A DNA stretch of 64,000 nucleotides from Setaria digitata (taxonomy: Eukaryota > Nematoda > Chromadorea > Rhabditida > Setariidae), in contig RCAB01000026.1 in the NCBI GenBank assembly GCA_003640385.1, positions 62,001-126,000 of the forward strand. The letters are read 5' to 3'. The translations under genes and the position numbers were made by a program. This document shows, piece by piece, positions 1-18,236 of this stretch (position 1 is the first letter of the stretch; each line of letters starts with the position of its first letter). The notes beneath the pieces were generated by a model. The model saw nothing but the letters and a program-made list of their open reading frames with translations, was not told the DNA's origin and ran no database searches.

Positions 1-3000
1 ATTTAATTAGTGTCATTAAGAATACAATAACATTCTGTCACAGTATTTCTGTTGTTCTTAAATATTCTTTCAATGCATGAATGATTTCGTTCAGTGAATA
101 CTTTAGACTGCAGCAAATTTAACTTAGGGAGTTGTGGCACTTCATTACACGTCAGAAAGTTTGTTTCACTCTTCCAGTTGCTGACTTATTATTTCTTTTA
201 TTGTTTTAAACATACTAGTTGAAAACATCTTTTCTTGAATTGTGATCACAGCTGATCAATCGATGTTGCAGATTTTCCACGTTCCATCAACTTATCAGTA
301 ATTAGCTTTCATTTTTATCACAGAAAAACAAAAATGAAAAAATTTCTTGGCCTTCATTTCCAACAAATTTCATTCACTGTTCCGTCCAGCTCTTCTCCCA
401 GTCCTCTCTGGAATTTTTTCCTCCACTTTTTTTCTTTTATTATTTTTTATTTTTTTATTTTTTAAGGCAAATAAAATAGTGTTTAATCTTACTTAGTACA
501 TTTAAAAACTACTAATATCACTCTTTCGTCAGATCAGTTGATCAATCAATCAATTTAAGAAATCCCAGACCAAAATAGACAATCCACAGATCATCACTCA
601 TTGCTTTATCTACCAATCACAATCTGTCTAGCTTATAAATAATAAGCTCAAAATTAAAAAGTGCAGTCATTTGAAGGGAGCCTCTATGATTTAACACACT
701 GCATTAATTAATTAATGCACTTTGCGAAACAACACCGAATCAGCCGACTAACAGACAGAAGGATGCACAGTGGTACACACACATACGGACATCAATGGTG
801 TATTTCCCCGAAAGAAATCACCCCGTTCCCCCGCTCTCCCGTCTTTCCCCGTGCTCCCGTTTCCCCCGTTACCTTTATATCTCGATTGATCCACTGCATT
901 TTCTCTCTAAATTCGGAATGTTTTATCCCTTATATCGTGTATCTCACAGGATATCACTCCTTGATTGCCACCCATCTTATCATTCACAAATATCACCCAT
1001 TCATTCACTCTCGATGAACACTTTACGATTCCTACTTTTTCTAAAGTTATTTTCATCGTATGCCCACTTCGGGAACGTTGACTTAGAGTGAAATAGCGTT
1101 ATGCCATGTTAATTAAGCTAATAATTTGAAACTGATTGTTACATTGAAAGTAATTTTAGTGTGATTTAAATGAGTTCATTGTTGAGATGGACAAGATAAA
1201 ACCTTTGGTGTAAACTATTTATTTAGTGGTAATTATCGAGCTGTAACTTGAAGATTCCCAACAACCATGAGAATTGAAAGTTTTCTAAAAGTTCAAAATC
1301 AATTCATAGGTGAAGCTAGTCGTAATTTCTGCGCCGAAGAGTTAACACTCATTCCACTGGCACATTTCGCTTCTTCACGCATATTCAAACTGCATCGAAG
1401 TTCAGATTCAACTACCTGAGACGGATTCACCAGCCATCCTAACATTCGTTGCTGACATCATTTCTGCCATTGTCACTGCAAAACATGTTTCCTTCCTCTA
1501 GTTGGAAGTAGCAACTTGTTTTACTTCTTCCTTCCTGTATCTTCGAAATCAGATGCTCTCATCGAAATGGTACTACTCTTACGATGACAGAAGTCAGAAG
1601 ATACATCTCCACATTTCGTTTCTTCTGTTACGAGGTAATTAGAACAATTTTCCCTCAGTCAGAATCTGTCTCTCAATGGTTGCCATTAGCTAGTTACTCT
1701 ACAGGTTAATCCCTCTAGCTTTTAGTATTTATTAAAAGTGATAAAAATATTAGCACAGGAGCATTTTATTTCAGAGCAACTTGATGAAGTTATTGAGTCT
1801 TCCAGGAATCTACTCAGGAATTTGCTTGATTTCTTATGAGAATTTTCGATCTTAAGGTAGAACAAACTAGGAAACTAAGTTTAGCGGCTATATTCTAATG
1901 CCACTCGTCCGTTCAAAAATTTCAATATCAATCTTTCTTCCTGTCTACTAAATACAGCATTTGTTGTGCAATCTTCCACTTCACCAATTTTGATTTAGAA
2001 CAGTTTAATTTTTTTCCTTTTTTTTAAAAAAAAAAAAAATTTAATTGGCAGAAGTGCTCAGCTCCCTGATAATTTTGAAAGGAATAAAAGGGGACGTGCA
2101 TTTTTCAGTTCGATAAAAGTGAAGATAATAGATGTTGCAATTAAAAAGGTAAATGTTTCCTGAATTTTACGACAAAATGATATGAGTTATTTGAAGTCAA
2201 TGAAATCCAATCTATGAACGAACATATTGAATATCTTCTTCAGTGGAAAGATCCTAAGACCTAGAATATGGTTGTTACCGAGCGCACAGAAAAAAAAAGA
2301 TGCATTAATAAAACACACAAAAGACTAACCATTTAGATTGCAAGTATTTCAGGTTTTTTTTCCAAGAATTTTGAAGTACAAATTTTCATTAGGTTCATTT
2401 TCGCTGCCCGATTACATTTGGTCGATCGGACGGACTCCCACCTTGTTTCCTCGTTTAATTGCTACTGTCTCGTTAATTACCATCAATCTATCCTCTACAA
2501 TTTTGCTGGCTGGCAGTCTTTGGACACGAACTTCTCTTGCAGCCACCATTCCCTTTTATAGGCCTTTCTTAAGTTCAGTTCAGTCTTTGCTAATAAGCTT
2601 GGTATTGGATCCTACCACAAGGTCACAAGTCATCTAGTCCGTAACAGGGAATACAGACTAAGCAGAAATCGAATTTTTCCTCTGGCTAGGGACTAAGACC
2701 TGTCCTTCAGTTTATAGATAAGCTAATGCAATTGACAGAAATGTTGCGAACAATGATTGCTGTGTATTTATTACTAAGTAATTTAGAGTCTCGAGCTAAA
2801 AAAGTTGCAAACTTCTTTTACAAAGATTGTATTCATACCAGTTGCATGGTGCATTGTATAGATTGGGTAGTTTAGTATATTGGTAAATCAGTTTAAAAAA
2901 AGTAAAAGTTTAAATAAATTCTTACAAAAACGAATTCAAAAGAAAATTGAATAGATTTTGAACTGCATATTTATAGATGTTCCCAAATTTGTCCCTGATT

Positions 3001-3267
3001 TGCTTTGCTCAAAAAATGCAGATTATGCGAATTTCTTACATATATGAACATCAAGAATTGAAAAAGACAATTTTTTCCAATCCTGTTTCTTCATCCATTT
3101 GATAACGAATTACAAAAGAGACAATTTCTCTTTTTTTTTGAAATGGATGATAGATAAGATACATTTTGTTGAAACTGAGATGGAACTCTCATACCTTCCC
3201 CGTTAATCTCGTCTTTTCTCCTCATTTCATACCTCATTCTCGGATTTAGCAAGTATTAATTTTGCAG
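1..3267. other. Left intergenic stretch, no gene recognised
   Basis: This is AT-rich sequence with frequent stops in all frames and several T-rich or A-rich runs, for example around 2025-2040. The open frames at 715-1091 and 2338-2637 have no splice context or recognisable product. The last few hundred bases probably hold the promoter of the gene that starts at 3268. The region may also contain the 3' end or introns of a gene lying to the left of the window, but nothing in it supports an exon. Confidence 0.5.
3258..3267 (+). promoter_or_regulatory. Possible spliced-leader (trans-splice) acceptor
   Basis: A good 3' splice site (AATTTTGCAG) lies directly against the ATG at 3268. No coding exon is visible upstream. 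In nematodes such an acceptor next to the start codon is usually where the spliced leader is joined. This is an inference from position only. Confidence 0.45.
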
Positions 3268-6200
3268 ATGGTATCAACCAGAATGACTTCCCGTGTTCTA
3301 CTGAAAATTTCCCAATTTATTTGCTCTACTTTTGTGGTTTATTGCTTATACAATACAGGTCCGCACTGGATACTTACATTAGCTTGCCTTCTAGTACCAC
3401 CATTTGGTATGTCAATTTTGGTTAATTCTCTTTTCTTTTATAAGTTTAGGATCAGTGTTGTATCATAATGCAAAGTAGTATCGCTACTGGAACATGTGAC
3501 TCTGAGAGGTTTAAATTAAAAAAATATTTTATCATTTATTCAGCTTAATTTGAAAAAAGTCACGGTCAGTAATTAGCAACTTCTGAATCAACGAAACTAG
3601 AGGCACTGATAACTGGAGATGAACAAATTCAGTAAAATTAAAATCATCGATTGTTATTTATCAGCAGTAATAGACTCTCTGGATGCTTACACAAAGCGCT
3701 CTTCTTATCGTTAACCGTTCCTTTTTAATTCTGAAATGATTTGAATTTAGAGGAGAAAATCGCGACCGGAAAGATATCTGTCAGTTGGATATGAACTGTG
3801 GGCCAGTCAGTCCTGTAGCAAAGTAAGTTTTATTCACTTCAGGAATATATTTGATACTGCGATTATCAGATCAAAAAAAACAATGCGACAATTATTCCGG
3901 AGTGCTGGAAAGAAGTTGGCTCCGAGCTGAGATTGCAATATGCTTTACAATGGCCATAGTCTTCCTGGGATTCGGCATCCTATTAATTTATGGCTTTCTC
4001 AGGGTTATTTTCCGTTCATTAGGAAATATTGATAGCAGATAAAGTGCACCGAATTAATAGCTTAGAATGAAATTTACAACTAATTTCTCTTTCTTTTTTA
4101 AATTTTTTTTTTTTCATCTCCTGAAAAAATTGAAAAAAAAAAGAAACTTCTTAAGTATGGAAAAATATTTTAAAATAAAGGGTTTCTTAAGGGGGTGATA
4201 GATTTTTAACTTGACTGGGCAGCATGTCAGCTAAATGATTTTTTTTTGCATAGAAAACATTGGAATCAAAAGTTCTTTTAGAAATTGATTAGTTTCTGAA
4301 AACTTCAAAAGGCATTTACTTTTTCAAAACTTTTGAAAATACTCCAAATTAAAAGAAAGAATTATTAATGGACTTTGACTAATAATTTTGTAATGTGGTT
4401 CACTGCTAAACAGCAATAATCCTCAAATACTACTAAATTTTTGATCGGTTGCTATAGTGTATCACTTAGGTGCAGTTTTAGTAAGCCAAAATGTGATGCT
4501 GTTTAGTTGATGGCCAACCTATACCTTCTGCTAGCTGGGCTCAGTTCAGTTGTTGTCGCATTATTATATATGATGAATGGCCTGATTATTGCTGATCTTC
4601 TGCGACATGGTACCATGGACATTGTGGTGAACGAAAAAACGTCAAGCAAGATGTTTTGTCTTGCAAAAGATGATCGAGACGTAAGATTATTTTACCATTG
4701 GTTTTCAAGAAAATCAGACTAGGATCAAATATTAATATGCTTAATTATGCCTAGAAATATCACCAAGTTAGCTTTTTCACTTTTAAAATGATTTAGCTTC
4801 AACTGAGAGACTTGGCTATAACTTTCTCCAAATAGTAGACAGATAAGCTGAAATACAATAGGTTTAGAGAATAGAACACGATCGCTTTTCCCTATCCAGT
4901 CTATATTTTCAATACTAAAAATTCAGAAAAAATTGCAATTTTGGACTAATTAAAAATGACTAATTAATGACGGTCAAAAAGTGCTGTTCATGGATTAATG
5001 ATGTTTTAAATCCAAAAATATTTGAAATCAGGAATTAAGTATCCTAAACGGATAGTTGTCTGAATTCATAAAATCTGGATAGAGCTACCTTAACTTCATC
5101 CTGCTATTATTTCTTTACAGCGTCCAATCTAAACTGTCGTTTTATTTAACTTTTACATATTCAAAAAAAAAAAAAAAGAACTTGAAATTACAACAACCAT
5201 AAGCATTTGATGTCATCTAATTCGTATTAATTCTAAGGAATTGAGAAATAACTTTTGCAATTTCAATGATTCGAATTTTGTTGCTGCTTAAGAACAAGTG
5301 TAGTGATATTTTCGAAGTCATTTTAGTTTTGCATAACTAAGTGAAATCTTTTCTAACTTATCTTGTTCCTCATGGAAATAACGACATTACTCAAATCGAA
5401 AAAGCACTACGCCTGAAAAGTTACAATATTTACAGCTAGTTTTTTTTACGGTTTGTAATTCGAGAAGTAAATTAATTTGGACTTTTTGCAAAAGATTGTA
5501 AGGTATACAAAGGTATTCCATTTTTTTTTTTTTTTTTTTCTTAGAGCTTATCTTAGCTTGGCTATCATTGAAACCTATCACTTTCCTGCAAAAGTAATAT
5601 CAAAATATTTAAAATCTGTCTTGCACATTGCTACGAAGTGATTTATCTAGCCTGGCTGACAAAACTACAACTTTTTCTCGCTATAATCTGGTCACATAAA
5701 TTTTAGTTTCGAGTTCCACAGCTCACTTTTTTCTTTTATTTCTTTTGTTTTATCAACCATTCTTATGATGCATCATATTTCCAGTTCAATTTGTCGGAGT
5801 TAGAATTTCTGGAAATGTTCAAGTCATAACTGATTTTATTACATTTACGTTAAATCCAAGTTAAATAAAATTTTCCCAAGTTACTTTTTATTGCAGCATT
5901 TTTCAATATCAATGATAAGTGAACAACAACAAGTGGCTGATCAGGAAAAAGAAGTTGGGCGAAATGAGGTATCGAAAGGAGTGCCGACGACAGACACTTC
6001 AACCGTTTTAATGAAATGTCACGATGTAAGCTATCACACTTCCTGTAATTTAAGAAAGCCAACAATTATAGCCTTTAAAAAGTCATAAAAGTTGATTTGA
6101 TTTTCCTACAAAATTTAGATTTCTTTTTTTTCATCTTATTGCTTGTCCATTTAGGATTTCTATATCATGATCCTTCTCTCTTTCTTGCCAATCCGAAGAA

Positions 6201-8715
6201 ATTAAGAATGTTAGTTAAGCTATCATGATCGATTGTCAGAATCCTTGCAAATAGTCATATTGGCCTGGAATTCAAATTTGAGACTCAATGGCGACATAAA
6301 TCAACTTCTCATGAACTGTCAAGAAGTCGGAAACTGAAGAGCAAACTTATGTTTAAGGCTAAGAGAGAAAATATTTTGAAGGCCTGTCTAAAGTGACTGT
6401 CCTGCTCTATTTTCATCATTTTTAGTTTCATTCCAGGTAACATCTCCTGCTAATCAGCATTCTCAGCTAGACGACCATTACATAACTAACTGCATTCGAG
6501 ATGAGGTGGATCGAAATTCAGATAATGAAGTAAACAATTATGACAACAGTCATCTGAATCTGAATAGCAGAACAGATCACTGCAACAATAGTGTTGTGGT
6601 GGCGGTAAATTTAAAAGAACATTGCCAATATGAACCATCGAGAAGCAACTCGAAGTGGAATTCTCGAAGCCATGGAAAACTTCAACAACGATCTACAAGC
6701 ACTTGGAATCAAGTGTAAGCTTGCACAGATAGATAATTCACTTCTTTAAAGAGTAAGAAAAAATTGTAGTTAAGCAGAAGTGCCTCAAAGTCAAAATTCG
6801 TTCGCCATCAGTTGAGCCACGGAATATGAAGTCTATTGCTTCAGAATCCAGTATTCTGATGATACCTTACTTTTAGTTCAAGACGTAAAGTAACACCGAT
6901 TCCATTGCTTACCGCTACCGAAGCAGGAGATCTGAAGAACAGTCATCACACTGATCATTTCAGTGCTCATTTCATGGCTACTCAGAAGCATGCTGTAGTG
7001 TTTCTGCACAGGTAAAGTTCAATTTCAGTAGTGAAAATGCTTTCGCCAGGTTTACCTTCTACTTTCGTACACTTCTCTCCTTTCAAAGTGAAATCTTTTA
7101 CCAGCAGTGAAATATCAGTTCACTATGAATTTCATTTTTCGGGCATAACGATAAAAGAGAGAATAATATGAAGTCGGATCTTACTGTACATGTTACCGGT
7201 CCAGTCGAATTACCGTATCGGCAACATCAACCTGAGCAAGATGGAATTGTTATGCGAAGACATCATTGGAAAGGAGAGGATTATAATTCCAGACATAGTG
7301 GCTATGAAAGGTCCTCCGATGATGATAGTATTTCTGGTAATAATCATTTAAACAATACCAATCTTTGCAATTAGACACACGTTGTGCAGTAATGGTTATT
7401 CTTGTAAGCTAGCCTGATTTTAAGTTCTTAACATAATAAACATGCAAGGAGAAGATAAAGATGCATTCTAAAAGTCATTTCATTGAAAAACTTTTGAAAT
7501 AATTCATCATTAGTTTCAGGAATTAGAATCTTCGAGAAAAATCATTTCCACTTAGTTTCTTTTTGCGTAGCTACGCTTTTTTCGTCTTCAGATGTTATCA
7601 GAAGTTATTTCAAGCACAGGATGGGTGAGGAATAGGAGATTGTGGAAAACTCTGTGGTACATCTGCAGGATTTCAGTGCATCCTCAAGAAAAAAGTATTT
7701 AGACTGAATTCTTACTTGAGTTACGTGTATATGTCAGACCTGAAATAGTAATTAACAATTGCAAAGGAGTAATAGCAGTTTTGCTATCAAAAAGCAGAAA
7801 AAAATAGGCGAAGTTCGATGTTTTACTTTTTGTTTCAGGATCGTTTGTGGAACCAATTTACCAGTGCAAAAATTCAGCTGCTGTGGAATTGAAGAATCTT
7901 AATTTAGATCTCCAGCCGGAGTTACTTCTTGTGGAAATACCAACTCAGAATGTCCGGAATGATAGCTGTAAAGATATCGGAAATCCAAACTTCCAACAAA
8001 TTTGTCTCATGTCATCTCAGACTTATGGTCGCCGAGGTAGGCTCTAATTTTTACGTAAGTTCTAGTGCCCTTCTCATATATAGTTTTGCATGTAACAAAG
8101 AAAAATGTAGAATAAATAAATTCAGAAAATGAAAACAGGAAGTGGTCGTGGAAGTCAGCGAAGATGCTATTCGAAACATGAACATCGTCGTGGATCAGGA
8201 GATATTCAACATCCATCTTATACTACACACACAGAATCCGATGATGAAAGCTCGCCTTCACCTACTAGTTACAGAAGCACCCTAAGGTCTAACTCAATAA
8301 GTTATCGCATTATTTCCAATCATGCTGTAATTCAGAAACTGTAGAAACTGCAGTCAAGAAATTAATTTACTTTAAGAATGTATTTTAAGGGAGATGAGAA
8401 CTGCTTACTGTCTTTGATGTTATCAGTGAAATGTTCAGAAATAGGTATAAAATACCGAAATTATCACGAGAGGGAGAATCGATTGATCCTTCTTGCATGC
8501 CTTCGATTGTAGCAGCCATCGATTCAGGTCGAGAATCGGAAATAATCCGGAACAACTCGCCAAGACGAACCAGTTCAAGAGATAAAAAGATGAGAAATAA
8601 AGGTAGTACTAGTTTACAAGTATTTTCCGATATCGAAGTATTTCATTTAGATTCTAATTTGTTTTGTATGTTACCTGGACCACCAATGTATGCCAAATGT
8701 TCAGATCGAAGATAA
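3268..8715 (+). CDS. Multi-pass membrane protein with long polar C-terminal tail, function unknown
   Basis: I do not recognise the family. Phase-compatible exons: 3268-3406, 3753-3822, 3870-4003, 4507-4680, 5897-6025, 6437-6714, 6877-7011, 7158-7336, 7839-8036, 8139-8286 and 8427-8715 (stop TAA). That gives about 620 residues. The first ~45 residues are hydrophobic (one or two membrane segments). Then comes a Cys-containing loop (CQLDMNC...QCDNY), followed by two strong membrane segments encoded by exons 3 and 4. The rest, roughly 430 residues, is polar and rich in Ser, Asn, His, Arg and Asp, so probably a disordered cytoplasmic tail. Exon 3 is reached only if one base is removed from the A8 run at 3873-3880; otherwise translation ends at a TGA about 60 bases later. 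The start was chosen because a 3' splice site abuts the ATG. The exon 10 boundary at 8139 was picked by phase. Claudin-like or other four-span proteins are possible relatives, unproven. Confidence 0.6.
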
Positions 8716-10345
8716 TGAGAAATCTTCCCAGAAGCTTATTTCATGCTGTTAAATTACAAGCTCTTGTAACAGAAAGTTGAAACTTTCGAGGATTGGATGC
8801 GATAATCCGAGCTCAAAGTGATGATGAACGCTTCGGAAGTCGACAGAGAACACCGCATGATAAGCCTTTTGATGCTTACCTTGTCACGGAATTTTGACGT
8901 GACATATCAGTAAAAACTATTTTTCTTTTCTCTGTCTCGAATATAGCCTGCAGAATTAAACGCTTAACATTTTGCGCTAATCATTTGCATACAAGAGTAT
9001 CATTCTACTGTATAATTCCACTACGACAGAAATGGGCTGTGAGATTAGCTAAAAATGCACAGCACATGAACACATAATATAACGAATGGTATTCAATACA
9101 GATAAATAATGGAACTGAAATTCATCTACAGGAGTTCCTGAATGCAGAGACCAATTATTTAACAGCAATTAGTTAATTAGCCTCATTTCATTCGTGCAAA
9201 CATTGCTACTTACCTTAAAACTGTTATCAGTGCGTTGACATTTAGTGAGATAGCGACAAGTGTGAGATGCACTCCCACTTTCGACTATTTACAGTTAGTC
9301 GCGAAGCGATCCAGAACAACAGAACAGTTTGGGAGCATTTTCGTTTCCCAAGGATGAACTAAAATTCCATACCTGAAATGATCCATTTCGAAATTATTCT
9401 CTCTCTGTATCTCCCATATCAGCTATATCCTGGTGTTATGCTGGGTCGAACTGTCCAGCTAATCCTGCGATGAAGTGTACCTTGTTGAAGGACCCGAACT
9501 CCGCTCCTTCAAGCTACGACTAGAAGGTTGAAACCACGTCAGTCTTCTCCCCTTTTCGAAATGGCGCTTTGAGACGTAAAGTTGTCATAAACGTCTCGTG
9601 GATCTAATCGATAGTGATATTTTAGGGAGGATTACCTGAGGGACTGTGACGTTGGTGGGGGATGTTATGGTTTTGCTTTTTCTTTGCGACAAGTTTGAGG
9701 GAGTTCGGTCGGGCGGGTAGTGCGGGGTATGCTCTTTTCGTTCATATTAATTAGGTGTCATTTAATTATCTGGAAAGTGAAGAGTTGGACACGAGAAGGC
9801 TCGTCGTAGTGGACAGTGGTCGAGAGTGGTGGGGATGTGTGAGTTGAAGGGATGGAGGGGCTCATGTGGAAGATGACATAACAGCCGTTCTGTGTAGGAT
9901 CGAATTCAGGTGAGGTGCTGATAAGATAAGGAAGTGTAAGGGGCTGATGGAGATTCTGCTTCTGCAACTTTTTGTTTTTTGCCTGAATGCTTAGTAAGAT
10001 CAAGACTAAAAGCTAAGAGAAGTAAGTTCGGTTGAAAGGTAATGTTTTTATCAAGACTCCTTCTCTCGACATGAATTTGTGTTGAATGAAGACTGTTTTC
10101 ACATTGTAGATTGTGTTAAGCCAGTGGGTGTGCCAGCCAGCTAAGTTGAGAAAAGAAAGCTCTATCTATCGGTATAAGAATCAGGATCAGTATCAGGCAG
10201 GCACTCAGGCAAGAATCAGGACTCATTGAGAGAGACATTGTTGTACTTCTACTACTGACTTGTTGTGAGGGGATCTCGATAACTTCACCTAATCACTATC
10301 AGAGAGACAGTGTTAAGAGAGTGACACAAAACAGACACAGACACG
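8716..10345. other. Intergenic region and probable promoter/5' UTR of hrp-1 copy A
   Basis: No coding exon is seen. From about 9300 the base composition becomes less AT-rich, with G-rich stretches at 9600-9730 and 9830-9960, which fits a promoter. The stretch 10180-10225 holds short imperfect repeats of a CAGG-type motif (ATCAGG, GGCAGG, CTCAGG). No TATA box was identified with confidence. Confidence 0.4.
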
Positions 10346-13767
<3,422 letters not shown>

Positions 13768-14083
13768 AAATCGGACTCGATCGAATATGCAGTAAACGTC
13801 TTCTTGCTGCTGATGCTTTTTCTTTTATGGTTTTTCCAACGATCTCAGTGGGTGGCTCTAAAATACAGATTTTAAACCTTTTCAACTTCTGTATTTCAAT
13901 TTTTGCAACTTTACTGTGTTTTGACTTTGCTGTGCCTCCTCCTTCTCCTGGAAAAAGTAGGAAAATGTTGAGATGTTGGGAAAAGTGTGGTATACTCCCC
14001 CTTGATTTGCTAACAATTGCATACGTTTTCGGATTATTTTATGTAATATTTGTAGACTTAGAAATTCCTTCGAAAATGTGTGA

Positions 14084-14086
<3 letters not shown>

Positions 14087-14122
<36 letters not shown>
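14087..14122. repeat. 36-base T homopolymer
   Basis: An uninterrupted run of T downstream of hrp-1 copy A. It produces meaningless poly-Phe and poly-Lys open frames on either strand. Length is likely to vary between individuals or sequencing runs. Confidence 0.95.
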
Positions 14123-15050
14123 CGCTGAAATTCACTCAGTGCAACATTTACACTCTTTGTAGTTTCAGCGTTTTGACATTGTCTCTGTCTCAAATTTTTT
14201 ATCATTGTAATTGTTATTTCGGTTGCTCTTTTATCCAATGTGAAGCATTGTGTAGCATAAACACTTGAACGAGATTTTTGTGTCCGTCGTTTTTGTCAAC
14301 TTTAAAAGTTTTAGATCAGTCATTATTTATTTTCGAATTTAGTGGTGAAATGGATTTAAGGAATATGTATTTATTTTGGGCTAATTGGTTTGTAATGGTT
14401 TTTTTTTTTACATTGGGTAAAATAGCCGTCGTTGCTTCAGTCACAATTACTTGAACATTGTACTGCCACAAAATAGAGACTTGAAACAGCTTGAGCCCGT
14501 TGGTCTAATTTTGATGATTAGCAGATTTTCATACCTTGATTTTTTATAGGAGCTGTGCATTTCAATTAAGGTGATAACTGCGCAACATACGTCACGTCAA
14601 AGAAAGTGAGGTTGGTTTTGAAATTGTTGATGAGGGCATTAAAGATGGAGGGGAAAAGTGGATGTGCTTGTTCCTCTTCTTTGGGGGGAAGTGCCAGGTA
14701 CTGTTTGGTTGGTGACTGGAAATTTTCCGGGTTGGTGTTGACGTTTAGTTTTAATTTTAGGATCGTTTCAGGTAAAGAGGGGCTAGGTTTTTGGGCAGTT
14801 TTTTCTTTCTCATTTTGTCATGAATATGAAATTCACAACATGCTTGAAAGTTAGTGAGCTATAGTACTTCTGAACACTTAACAAAGCGTTACGATTTATT
14901 TGGTCTCATATATTGATTGGTATTATATACCTTTAGATATTGCTGTGAGATCAGTTATCAGTGACATACAGTATTTTGTGAGAGATCAGCCTATATATAC
15001 GTCATTTGGTACAACCAGTGTATGTACTTTACGTGATCAAAGAGGGAGTA

Positions 15051-15074
15051 TACTACTACTACTACTACTACTAC
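15051..15074 (+). repeat. (TAC)8 trinucleotide repeat in the probable 5' UTR of hrp-1 copy B
   Basis: Eight perfect TAC units end 45 bases before the ATG at 15120 and are followed by degenerate CTAC/TCACTAC units. Copy A has a short related CTACTACTG stretch in the same position relative to its start. Confidence 0.9.
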
Positions 15075-15119
15075 CACCTCTACTATCACTACTGTCGAGA
15101 CTTAGAAACAAAGAGAACG

Positions 15120-17335
<2,216 letters not shown>

Positions 17336-17778
17336 AATGTACCTAACCCGAAAGTTTCGTGTTGTTTTGTTTCGTTTTGTTGTATTGTTAAGTGCAATGG
17401 TACTTTCAGTAGCAGTTAACTCATAATTGTTGTACCATTTCGGCTGGACCTCATTGCACTTAGTTTTTTGATGTCGTTTAATATTCTAAAGTTGTTTTCC
17501 TGGGGTTGACAAATTTGTGATCATTATGCTTAGTTCTTGGTTAGAAGTGTAGGGAGAAAAGTTATGGGGGATATCTGAAACAAAGGTTTTAGAGTAATTT
17601 GATGGATTGCAATAATGGATGGGTCAGTTCGAGATGACTTAAAAGCTTTTTTTTTTGCGCTATTTACGGACATATTTATGCCCTAATTTTTGGTAGTTCC
17701 TGTGCCGAATGTATTGTTATTATTGACTGATAAAGATGAAGTATATGTTTCGGGACTTGATTGGAATATTTTTTGGTG

Positions 17779-17784
17779 AATAAA
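17779..17784 (+). terminator. AATAAA polyadenylation signal of hrp-1 copy B
   Basis: The canonical hexamer lies 444 bases after the stop codon, the first clear AATAAA in that direction. Confidence 0.5.
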
Positions 17785-18209
17785 ATGATCATGAATATTT
17801 CATTACCCTCTCTTTTTACATGGAATATAAATTGCCATTTGTAATTTTGCTTCTCCATTGCGCATTTAGCATGGTTGTAGAAAGATCAGAATGCATTAAA
17901 TAATCTACAGCGCAAGTATCTCTGTCGGGATTGTGGATATTTAAGAGGTGGGATGGAGCATGATATGATTGATCTTCATTGTTTTAGACTTGATAAGGTC
18001 TGAGTGGGTTTACATTTGCAGTTTGAGGGCTACTTGGTGAGCTGTGTTTCTAGGTTAATGAAGCAGTCAAGGCATCATTTTCAGGACAAAATGGTTAGAT
18101 GTTAGTCAACACTGTTAAGGTAGTTTTGTAATGCGCTGCACTGCTTGTTCCAAAATAGCGTTGTAGAATCGAAATTCTGCGGAGAGTGTGGTGCTGGTGC
18201 TGAATTTTT

Positions 18210-18219
18210 GGGGTTGCAG
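18210..18219 (+). promoter_or_regulatory. Possible trans-splice acceptor of cee-1
   Basis: A GGGTTGCAG acceptor preceded by a T run lies 17 bases before the ATG at 18237, with no coding exon upstream. This is the usual position for spliced-leader addition in nematodes. Inference only. Confidence 0.35.
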
Positions 18220-18236
18220 CCAGTGGAAATATTAAG

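Larger units (their letters stand above)
13768..15119. other. 3' UTR of hrp-1 copy A and intergenic promoter of copy B
   Basis: No exon is seen. The first part should be 3' UTR of copy A, followed by the long T run at 14087-14122. A G-rich patch at 14590-14720 and TATATA at 14991-14997 lie upstream of copy B and may belong to its promoter. Confidence 0.4.
17336..18236. other. 3' UTR of hrp-1 copy B and spacer to cee-1
   Basis: No exon is seen. The T- and G-rich stretch after the stop codon fits a 3' UTR of about 450 bases ending at the poly(A) signal near 17779. The rest should contain the start of the cee-1 transcript. Confidence 0.45.

Noticed and set aside
2412..2549. 45-codon minus-strand open frame with coding-like composition
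   Set aside because: It is short and isolated, with no convincing splice sites and no recognised family; a worn transposon fragment was considered but no motif supports it.
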